A stretch of 30,625 nt of DNA from Candidatus Sabulitectum sp. Lineage in GTDB: Bacteria > Fermentibacterota > Fermentibacteria > Fermentibacterales > Fermentibacteraceae. Below, in pieces: positions 15,267 to 21,662 of the stretch (the stretch's first letter is position 1; each line of letters begins with the position of its first letter). Where the stretch lies: positions 1 to 30,625 of the forward strand of contig JAGLDB010000003.1 in NCBI GenBank assembly GCA_023145935.1. Reading direction: 5' to 3'. The notes below the pieces were generated by a model. That model was given only the letters and a program-made list of their open reading frames with translations, was not told the DNA's origin and made no database searches. The translations under genes and the position numbers were made by a program.

Positions 15267-15401
15267 ATGGGAACACTTGTATTTATCATTCTGAGATTTG
15301 GTTTTGGAATCAATAACTACGGAGATGGCCAGACACTGGCAACACTGGTCTCACTTGATACCATAGCCATGGTTCTGTACCTTCAGTTCAGGAAGAAATA
15401 G
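15267..15401 (+). CDS. Small hydrophobic membrane protein (44 aa)
   Basis: ATG 15267 is preceded by a perfect AGGAGG (15256-15261) at five-base spacing. The 44-residue product has two hydrophobic stretches, GTLVFIILRFGFGI and TLATLVSLDTIAMVLYLQF, separated by a polar turn NNYGDGQ, and a positively charged end (RKK). This looks like a small hairpin or single-pass inner-membrane protein with a cytoplasmic C-terminus. It lies between two minus-strand operons and its last 14 bases overlap the 3' end of the importer ATPase gene tail to tail. I do not recognise a family. Ribosome binding site quality and composition argue for a real gene. Confidence 0.6.
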   Translation: MGTLVFIILRFGFGINNYGDGQTLATLVSLDTIAMVLYLQFRKK

Positions 15402-16134
15402 AAAGATCAACCAGTTCTTCAAAAGTCTGTCTGAATGAAAGCAATACCTCAGTAAAGATGCTGGACAAGCGATTGCGAGGCCATTCAAGACTCAGGGATT
15501 CATCCCGTACAATACGTCCTGGTCTGTGACCCATAACTACTATTCTGTCCGACAGATACACTGCTTCTTCTATGTTGTGAGTAACGAAGATCACCGTTGT
15601 GGATAGCCTTCTGCAGAGGTTTCGAAGCATCTCCTGAAGATTGATTCCTGTTCTGGTGTCCAGAGAAGCAAAGGGTTCATCCAGAAGAAGAAGATCGGGG
15701 CTGGTAACAAGGCCTCTTGCCAGCGCAGTTCTTTGCTGCATTCCGCCGGAAAGCTCGTGTGGAAAACTCTTGCGGAATTCATACAATCCCACAAGATCAA
15801 GAATTTCTTCAGCCTTCAATCTGCAAAGACTTCCAGCCATACCTGTTGCTTTCAGGGGAAACATCACATTGGATTCAATGTTCATCCACGGAAACAGGGC
15901 TCCCTGCTGAAATACATACCCAAGTCTTCCCGCTCCACGGTTTATCTTTCCGCTATCTGCCTGCTCCAACCCCGAGATAATTCGAAGAAGCGTGGTCTTG
16001 CCGCAACCTGTGGGACCCAGAAGACAGACAAATTCTCCGTTTTCAACAGTCAAATCGATTGGACCAAGAACTTTGAAGCTCTTTCCTGAGGGAGCTGAAT
16101 ATGATTTTTCCAGTTTTACAAACGACAAAGACAT
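15388..16134 (-). CDS. NitT/TauT-type ABC importer ATP-binding protein
   Basis: From ATG 16134 the 248-residue protein has Walker A GPTGCGKTT (40-48), Q-loop FQQGALFPWMNI (about 75-86), signature LSGGMQQR (128-135), Walker B LLLLDEPFASLD (148-159) and switch HNIEEAV. FPWMN after the Q-loop is characteristic of the SsuB/TauB/NrtD subgroup, which imports sulfonates, taurine, nitrate, bicarbonate or pyrimidine precursors. A longer frame to 16203 overlaps the permease and has no support. The chosen start lies two bases after the permease stop with GGGAG upstream. Third gene of the importer operon. Confidence 0.93.
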   Translation of the reverse strand: MSLSFVKLEKSYSAPSGKSFKVLGPIDLTVENGEFVCLLGPTGCGKTTLLRIISGLEQADSGKINRGAGRLGYVFQQGALFPWMNIESNVMFPLKATGMAGSLCRLKAEEILDLVGLYEFRKSFPHELSGGMQQRTALARGLVTSPDLLLLDEPFASLDTRTGINLQEMLRNLCRRLSTTVIFVTHNIEEAVYLSDRIVVMGHRPGRIVRDESLSLEWPRNRLSSIFTEVLLSFRQTFEELVDLSISS

Positions 16135-16135
16135 G

Positions 16136-17002
16136 TCAGCGCTCCCTTGCCCTGAGTAGAAGCCATTTCTCTCCGAGCAATTCCAGCCCTCTTGAGAAAA
16201 CAAGCCCGATCACCGCAATTATGAAAATGCAGGCCAGCATAACATCCAACCTTGACAGCTGGTAGGAATACCTGAGCATGTACCCTATACCTGAGTTGGT
16301 TCCAGGAAGCATCTCTGCTGCAATGATCACCATCCAGCACCTGCCAACTGCCATCCTGTACCCGGTAAATATGTCCGGGAGTGAGGCTGGGAACAAAACA
16401 TGTTTAAAGATAAACATTCTGCCGGCACCAAGTACCCTGGCTGCCTCAATGTAAACCTTTCTCACTCCTCTAACACCGTGCATAGTCTCCAGGATCACTG
16501 GAAAAATGCCTCCCCATGCCAGAATGAAAACCATACCGATCTGAAGCTCATTAAGGATATTCCTTGAATACTTCAAATGGTTCAGTCCCAGAACTTCCGT
16601 AAATGAAGTATCCTTAAAAATGATTATTGAAAGAGGCAAAAGCGCAATAGGAGACAAAGGTCTTGCAAGCTCTGTTATCAGAGATGTAAAATGTCTGAAT
16701 CGATTGCTCGCACCCATAAGAAATCCGATTGGTGTCCCAAGCATTATCGCAATTGAAAGCCCAAGCAGAACCCTGATCAGACTAATTCCTGTATTCCAGA
16801 AAAGAGAACCGCAACTCAACAGATCCGTAGACGGATCCAGAAGAACATCAAGCACCGCCCCGGGAGCCGGCAGAATTGAACTGCTGTTAAAGAAAAACCA
16901 CAGAGAGACAAGCAACACCGGTATGACCAGCCCAGGCAGAAGGCTTTGCATCCTCTGCCTGAGTTCTGTTCTTGCTTTCTTACGAAGAGCCAGGCGGCTC
17001 AT
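16136..17002 (-). CDS. NitT/TauT-type ABC importer permease
   Basis: A 288-residue inner-membrane permease with about six helices and the binding-protein-dependent transport EAA-type loop, YIEAARVLGAGRMFIFKHVL, followed by LFPASLPDIFTGYRMAVGRC. This order and the phrase around GYRMAVGRCWMVIIAAEM are typical of SsuC/TauC/NrtB permeases. It would form the homodimeric channel with the downstream ATPase. The N-terminus is Arg/Lys rich and cytoplasmic. The ATG at 17002 has no strong ribosome binding site and follows the binding-protein stop by 19 bases. Confidence 0.93.
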   Translation of the reverse strand: MSRLALRKKARTELRQRMQSLLPGLVIPVLLVSLWFFFNSSSILPAPGAVLDVLLDPSTDLLSCGSLFWNTGISLIRVLLGLSIAIMLGTPIGFLMGASNRFRHFTSLITELARPLSPIALLPLSIIIFKDTSFTEVLGLNHLKYSRNILNELQIGMVFILAWGGIFPVILETMHGVRGVRKVYIEAARVLGAGRMFIFKHVLFPASLPDIFTGYRMAVGRCWMVIIAAEMLPGTNSGIGYMLRYSYQLSRLDVMLACIFIIAVIGLVFSRGLELLGEKWLLLRARER

Positions 17003-17021
17003 TAATTCAATCCTTCAACTT

Positions 17022-18227
17022 CTACTTGTATTCTTCAGGTAAGAAACTGAAATTCGTGATTATATCCATCTCTATACCACTGTCGGCATTCAAAAGAGGA
17101 CCTGTGAATACATTCAATCCACGCATGTGGTTCAGGATGGCTCCCATGTTGTTTGCCCAGTCTTCTGTTACATGAACATCATAGAGACTGGTAGCCATTG
17201 AAACTAACTCAACCTCATAGGGTGTACCTATCCATTCTGAAGCGGCGGCAGCAGCCTCTTCAGGCTTCTCGTTAATGAATTCTGTCGCATAAGCAAAAAG
17301 CTCAAGAGCTGCGGCAACCTGGCGAGGTTTTACAGCAAGAACTTCTTCTGTGGCTGCAATGGCACAGCATGGGTGATTCTCAAAATCACCTGGAGGAAGC
17401 ATTGAAAGCTCCGCAACGCACTTACCGATTCCATTGTGTTCTGCCATTGCGCATGCTGGGTTATTGGATACATATGCATCAATCATACCCTCTTGAAGGG
17501 CAGGATTAAGATTGGGCTGACCCTGTGCGTTGTACAGAATAACCTTTGCTCCAGCCACATCTCCTCCGGACATTGCAAATGATATTCCCGACTCGACAAG
17601 AGCGCTCTGAAAAATGATAAGCGCAACAGCGTTGGGGCTCTTAAAGCCAATGGTAACTGGTTCTTCCGACACATTGACCCAGGCTACAAATGTGTCCCAG
17701 TCTGTAACAACATCGTTGTCTGCTGCAACAACAAGCATATCCCCACGCTGATGAAGAGGACTTACCATGACGATAGCATTACCCTGATCTATGCTGGCCG
17801 CAAAAGGAACAACCCCACCAAAACCGAGTTCAAACAACCCTGCCTGCATGTTGTTCGGTACATTGATGGCTCCTTGAGATTGAATGAATTCAATTTCAGC
17901 GATCTGCTCGTTGTCTTTGATCAAAGCATAAAAACTTTCCCCCAGCGGAATCAGATACACTGGAAACTGCGCATGCATCCTCTCACTTCTGAGAGCTGCT
18001 ACAAAAACAGCAGTATGATGATCCTGCTTAACGAAACCAATTTTCAAAGAAACAGCATCTGGATTTATTACTACATCTTCTACTGGAACATTCTCTACGC
18101 CTGAATCCTCCACCGGCTCGACCTGATCAACCTGTGAGTCAACCACCGCTTCCGGTACCTGATCTCCACAACCAACAACAAAAAACACTACAAGGAATGT
18201 AAGAAGTGCTAACACTGTCTTTCTCAT
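17022..18227 (-). CDS. ABC importer substrate-binding lipoprotein (NMT1/SsuA-like)
   Basis: From ATG 18227 (GGAGG upstream) a lipoprotein signal runs to the lipobox VVGC (Cys20), followed by an acidic Val/Glu/Pro linker of about 35 residues and a two-lobe periplasmic binding domain. Blocks such as VSLKIGFVKQDHHTAVFVAA, QAGLFELGFGGVVPFAASI and DAYVSNNPACAMAEHNG fit the NitT/TauT/NMT1 class. The pocket region has an unusual NHPCCAI with two adjacent cysteines. Its substrate is not readable from sequence: sulfonate, nitrate, bicarbonate and HMP-like ligands all use this fold. First gene of the importer operon, with a structured leader upstream. Confidence 0.85.
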   Translation of the reverse strand: MRKTVLALLTFLVVFFVVGCGDQVPEAVVDSQVDQVEPVEDSGVENVPVEDVVINPDAVSLKIGFVKQDHHTAVFVAALRSERMHAQFPVYLIPLGESFYALIKDNEQIAEIEFIQSQGAINVPNNMQAGLFELGFGGVVPFAASIDQGNAIVMVSPLHQRGDMLVVAADNDVVTDWDTFVAWVNVSEEPVTIGFKSPNAVALIIFQSALVESGISFAMSGGDVAGAKVILYNAQGQPNLNPALQEGMIDAYVSNNPACAMAEHNGIGKCVAELSMLPPGDFENHPCCAIAATEEVLAVKPRQVAAALELFAYATEFINEKPEEAAAAASEWIGTPYEVELVSMATSLYDVHVTEDWANNMGAILNHMRGLNVFTGPLLNADSGIEMDIITNFSFLPEEYK

Positions 18228-18259
18228 AGCTCCTCCGATTTCCAAAAATTTTCTATTTC

Positions 18260-18286
18260 CCGGACAGACCTAGAACTTCTGTCCGG
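18260..18286 (-). promoter_or_regulatory. Perfect inverted repeat in importer leader
   Basis: CCGGACAGA and TCTGTCCGG form perfect 9-base arms around a nine-base spacer, 33 bases upstream of the binding-protein start codon. It could be an RNA hairpin close to the ribosome binding site or a dimeric operator. Confidence 0.5.
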
Positions 18287-18300
18287 TTGTGCTGATCCAC

Positions 18301-18332
18301 AAAAAGCGGGGCAGCTAGAACCAGCCACCGCT
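18301..18332 (-). terminator. Terminator-like hairpin in importer leader (possible attenuator)
   Basis: Read on the minus strand, AGCGG-T-GGC pairs with GCCCCGCT (eight pairs, one bulged T) across an 11-base loop and is followed directly by five T. This is the shape of an intrinsic terminator, yet no minus-strand gene lies upstream of it. It sits about 75-105 bases before the binding-protein start codon, where an attenuator would be expected. Confidence 0.45.
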
Positions 18333-18726
18333 GTTTGAAAAATATGCCGTTTCATGAACCTAGTCAACAGGGACGGATTCTACTATAATACCTCTTCAAT
18401 GTATGAACTTAGGAATTTCATGTTTACGCAACTTCATATATTATGAGTTTACAAAGTAATCTGCTACTCACAAAAACCGATAAATCATCTTATCTATCTC
18501 TGTTACTTCATGTTACCTGGTTTTCACTGAGATATAGTCCACTTTCTGTTCTAAAACTTGTTAACTCTACAATGCAGGACTTCTTATAGTATTGTTATCG
18601 AATACTTTAGCTATACTTTTAAAGGTTGATTAATGAAAACATGCTTTAGAATTAAGAAATTATGTTTACTCACCCTTTGTCAAAAGATTTCACCCGGCTC
18701 AACGAAAACAGTGTTATGTTCACCCT

Positions 18727-19443
18727 ATGAGCACAAAGAATACAAAATTCGATAAAACAAAACTCTGGATATTCGACGCTGATGACACCCTCTGGGAAAG
18801 CGGACTCTATTTTCGGCGCGCCGAAGAAGACTTCACTTCTCTCATGCACAGTCTGGGCTTCGATCCGGATGAAATTAGATCCGAGATCCACAAAAGAGAC
18901 ATTGAAAGACTTTCTGTAACAGGATATGGTGCACGACCATATATGGCAACTCTAAAACTTATTCTCGAGGAAAAAACTGAACACATTACTCCATATATGA
19001 TTGCCAGTCTTGACTATATAACCAACAGCCTCCTTCATCACCCTCTTGTTCTGTTGCCTGGTGTTCTTTTCTCTCTCCACAGGCTTTCAAGGGCGGATAA
19101 GCGAATGATCGTCTACACCATGGGCGAAGAAGATCATCAGATCGATAAATTTCACCGATCCGGGATCTCAGAGTATTTTGAGCACTGCACCGTTGTTGCT
19201 TTGAAAACAAAGGAAACTATGATTGAACTGCTTGCCGCTGCAGGAGTAGATCCAGCCGAGGCATGTATGATAGGAAACAGCCCGAGGTCCGACATTAATC
19301 CTGCCATAGGATGTGGTGTTAACGCAGTCTATCTGCAACGGCCACACACATGGTTGGCAGAACAAACTGAATTTGCCGAACCCGGACTTGTTACAACCGT
19401 AGCCGGCCTGCCTGATATTCTGCCTTTTGCAGGAGTGATTTAG
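18727..19443 (+). CDS. HAD-superfamily phosphatase
   Basis: All four HAD motifs are visible: FDADDT (Asp17 nucleophile, Asp19 acid/base), VYTMG (motif II Thr), the motif III Lys in ALKTKETM, and MIGNSPRSDINPAIGCG (motif IV Asp). The helical cap between motifs I and II makes this a type C1 HAD hydrolase of about 238 residues, similar in size to phosphoglycolate or pyrophosphate phosphatases. WIFDADDTLW with a Trp after the DDTL is typical of a subgroup sometimes annotated as GMP/IMP-like nucleotidase YrfG or YjjG relatives, but substrate is uncertain. No ribosome binding site precedes the ATG. It is 48 bases before the EIIA gene on the same strand. Confidence 0.88.
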   Translation: MSTKNTKFDKTKLWIFDADDTLWESGLYFRRAEEDFTSLMHSLGFDPDEIRSEIHKRDIERLSVTGYGARPYMATLKLILEEKTEHITPYMIASLDYITNSLLHHPLVLLPGVLFSLHRLSRADKRMIVYTMGEEDHQIDKFHRSGISEYFEHCTVVALKTKETMIELLAAAGVDPAEACMIGNSPRSDINPAIGCGVNAVYLQRPHTWLAEQTEFAEPGLVTTVAGLPDILPFAGVI

Positions 19444-19491
19444 GTCTGCTCAGCCCCTTACAAAGGGTGCGTTGACAACTCTGGAGGAATT

Positions 19492-20313
19492 ATGTCCCTG
19501 ATCGATGTACTGAACAAGAACAACATTGCGGTTAATCTCGCTGTAAAAAGCAAGAAAGAGCTGATCAGCACCGTTGCTGAACTCGCCTGCAAGAGTCCTG
19601 TTCTAAAAGATATAGACTGCAAAACTGTTGAGAGCACTCTTTGGGAGAGAGAAGAATTGGCTTCAACAGGCCTTGGCAGCGGTGTTGCTATTCCTCACTG
19701 TAGACTTCCAGGTCTTTCTACTTTTGTTGTTGGCGTTGCTATCACGAAAAAAAGCATTGATTTCGATGCGATTGACGACGAAAAAGTAAACATTTTTCCC
19801 TTTGTCATCGGCCCTGAAGAAAACCCGAAGGAGCACCTTAAGGTTCTTTCAGGAATGGCTCGGTTGCTGAGGAATCCTGAAACAAGAAATGCAATGAAAA
19901 AAGCCAGCACAGCAGAAGATCTTTTCGATCTGCTTAAAGGGCTTCTTGAGGATGTACCTTCAGCAACTCCTCAGCCTGTGGGTCCGTCGATGAGAATGCT
20001 TCATGTCTTTGTAAGAGAAGAGGAGATATTTAACGATGTTCTTCAAGTGTTTGCCTCTGGTGAACCAATAGGAGCAATGGTTCTTGAAGCTCATGAGTCA
20101 ACAGAATACCTGTCCGGCATGCCCATTTTCGCAGGTTTCTGGAATAATGACCTGAACACATTCAATCGCATCATTATAGCAGTGGTGAAGGAAAACCTTC
20201 TTAATCAGACTCTTCGCAGTATCGAATATGTCTGCGGAGACCTGAGGAAACAGACAGATGTGATGGTTACTGTAACGGACCTGCATCATGCCCTCGGCTC
20301 TCTGGATTTTTAG
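19492..20313 (+). CDS. PtsN-like EIIA protein with extra C-terminal domain
   Basis: Residues 1-150 form a mannitol/fructose/nitrogen-class PTS EIIA domain; GLGSGVAIPHCRLPG carries the phosphorylatable His69. Residues 165-273 form a second domain (MRMLHVFVREEEIFNDVLQV, then EYLSGMPIFAGFW) resembling the ferredoxin-like/P-II-type sensory tails found beside transporters. No EIIB or EIIC is present, so the protein is likely regulatory rather than a sugar carrier. GGAGG precedes the ATG. It ends eight bases before the antiporter gene, and EIIA proteins next to CPA-type antiporters are known in many bacteria, so phosphorylation-dependent control of ion flux is a fair inference. Confidence 0.85.
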   Translation: MSLIDVLNKNNIAVNLAVKSKKELISTVAELACKSPVLKDIDCKTVESTLWEREELASTGLGSGVAIPHCRLPGLSTFVVGVAITKKSIDFDAIDDEKVNIFPFVIGPEENPKEHLKVLSGMARLLRNPETRNAMKKASTAEDLFDLLKGLLEDVPSATPQPVGPSMRMLHVFVREEEIFNDVLQVFASGEPIGAMVLEAHESTEYLSGMPIFAGFWNNDLNTFNRIIIAVVKENLLNQTLRSIEYVCGDLRKQTDVMVTVTDLHHALGSLDF

Positions 20314-20321
20314 GATCGACC

Positions 20322-21554
20322 ATGACAACATTATCAATACCGCTTCTTGCTCTGATAGGTACAGCAGTGACACTTGGTCTTTTTGCAGGGAGGCTTGTGA
20401 AAAAGATCGGCCTTCCCTCAATTATCGGATACATGCTTCTAGGAACGGTTATGGGAGTCTCTGTACTTAAGATATTTAACCACAATCACCTGACAGACCT
20501 TGGGTTCATTACAGATATTGCACTGGGATTCGTTGCTTTCAGTATTGGAAATGAACTTAAACTCACCACCCTTCGGTCTCTGGGTAAATCCATTGGACTC
20601 ATAATTCTACTAGAATCATTCTCCGCTCTGATTCTCGTTGCAACGCTTGTTTATCTTGTAACCGGCGACCTGGTAACAGCTTTGATATTCGGAGCCCTGG
20701 CGCCTGCCACAGCTCCAGCTGGAACGGTCGCGGTGATCAGAGAGTACAAAGCAAAAGGAAAGCTTTCTTCTTCCCTTTATGCCGTAGCAGGTTTTGATGA
20801 TGGTGTTGCAATCCTTTTGTTCGGCTTCACGGCGGCGATTGCAAAACAGATCCTTCTCTCTGATGCAGGAATTGCTCAGGGCAGCCTTGCAGTCGGATTG
20901 ATCAAACCTACAGTTGAAATAGTAGTTAGTCTTATTTTAGGCGGAGCACTTGGTTTTCTCTATTCCTACCTTGTACGCAAACTTGAATCCAGGAACAACA
21001 TACCCGCACTGACTTTTGGGTTTATCCTTATGGGGGCAGGGCTTGCCTCAATGTTCCACCTTTCTCTGATTCTTGTAAACATGGGAATCGGCTTCGTACT
21101 GGCAAACACATCAAAACAGAGTACAATAATGAATGTGAATGATCAGCTCAGATCGCTTATGCCCCTTCTATTCATTCTTTTCTTCTTCCTTGCAGGAGCA
21201 CATCTTAACTTCGCTGCAATTCCGGCACTTGGCATGATCGGTATTGCATACATCATTGGACGAAGCACCGGAAAGATAGGCGGAGCCTGGCTGGGAGCGT
21301 ATTTGGGAGGTGCGGGCAAAACAATACGAAACAACCTGGGGCTGGGACTTCTTTCCCAGGCAGGTGTAGCAATTGGCCTTTCACTTCTCGTTGCCCAGGA
21401 GTTCGCGGAAATAAACTCACCACAAGCTCAGGCAATTGCAGCTTCGGTGGTTACTACAATCACAGCAACCTGTATTTTCTTTGAGATCGTTGGCCCTATA
21501 ACTGCCAGGATCGCTTTGAAGAATGCAGGAGAGATTCCAGATAACAGCCAGTAG
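20322..21554 (+). CDS. CPA2-family cation/proton antiporter
   Basis: A 410-residue protein with about twelve membrane helices and the sodium/hydrogen exchanger (CPA2, KefB/NapA-like) pattern. The N-terminal repeat begins with GLFAGRLVKKIGLPSIIGYM; PATAPAGT (residues 128-135) matches the unwound helix motif and GFDDGVA (158-164) the paired Asp ion-binding site of electrogenic members. No C-terminal TrkA-N domain is present; a soluble regulator is instead encoded just upstream as the EIIA protein. It would exchange Na+ or K+ for H+ across the inner membrane. AGGA lies six bases before the ATG. Confidence 0.93.
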   Translation: MTTLSIPLLALIGTAVTLGLFAGRLVKKIGLPSIIGYMLLGTVMGVSVLKIFNHNHLTDLGFITDIALGFVAFSIGNELKLTTLRSLGKSIGLIILLESFSALILVATLVYLVTGDLVTALIFGALAPATAPAGTVAVIREYKAKGKLSSSLYAVAGFDDGVAILLFGFTAAIAKQILLSDAGIAQGSLAVGLIKPTVEIVVSLILGGALGFLYSYLVRKLESRNNIPALTFGFILMGAGLASMFHLSLILVNMGIGFVLANTSKQSTIMNVNDQLRSLMPLLFILFFFLAGAHLNFAAIPALGMIGIAYIIGRSTGKIGGAWLGAYLGGAGKTIRNNLGLGLLSQAGVAIGLSLLVAQEFAEINSPQAQAIAASVVTTITATCIFFEIVGPITARIALKNAGEIPDNSQ

Positions 21555-21611
21555 CCTTGTAACAACAACATTTGCGGGAATTAAAGCAAGCTTCCGATAG
21601 ATAATGGATAT

Positions 21612-21636
21612 GGGGGGAGGCGGAAACGCTCCCCCC
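21612..21636. terminator. GC-rich hairpin with GAAA loop between convergent operons
   Basis: GGGGGGAG pairs with CTCCCCCC, then, after one bulged G, CG pairs with CG around a GAAA (GNRA) tetraloop. It lies between the antiporter (plus) and the C25-like peptidase (minus). No U run follows on either strand, but stability and position suit a bidirectional terminator. Confidence 0.6.
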
Positions 21637-21662
21637 CCTCTGATGTTATATCCCTCTTCACC

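Larger units (their letters stand above)
18246..18726. other. 481-base divergent intergenic region
   Basis: No supported gene. The left ~100 bases hold two hairpins in the leader of the importer operon, listed separately. The remainder (about 18340-18726) is AT-rich and should contain the divergent promoters of the importer operon and the HAD gene, but I could not find a convincing -35/-10 pair for either. A 40-codon frame at 18633-18755 overlaps the HAD start and is not convincing. Confidence 0.5.

Noticed and set aside
15230..18340. TPP riboswitch for the NitT/TauT-type importer.
   Set aside because: The conserved CUGAGA and ACCUGAUCUGG-type segments are not visible in the leader on the minus strand.
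18633..18755. 40-codon Cys-rich frame upstream of and overlapping the HAD gene, with a weak AAGG ribosome site.
   Set aside because: It overlaps the HAD start in another frame, has no recognisable features and its composition matches the AT-rich intergenic DNA.
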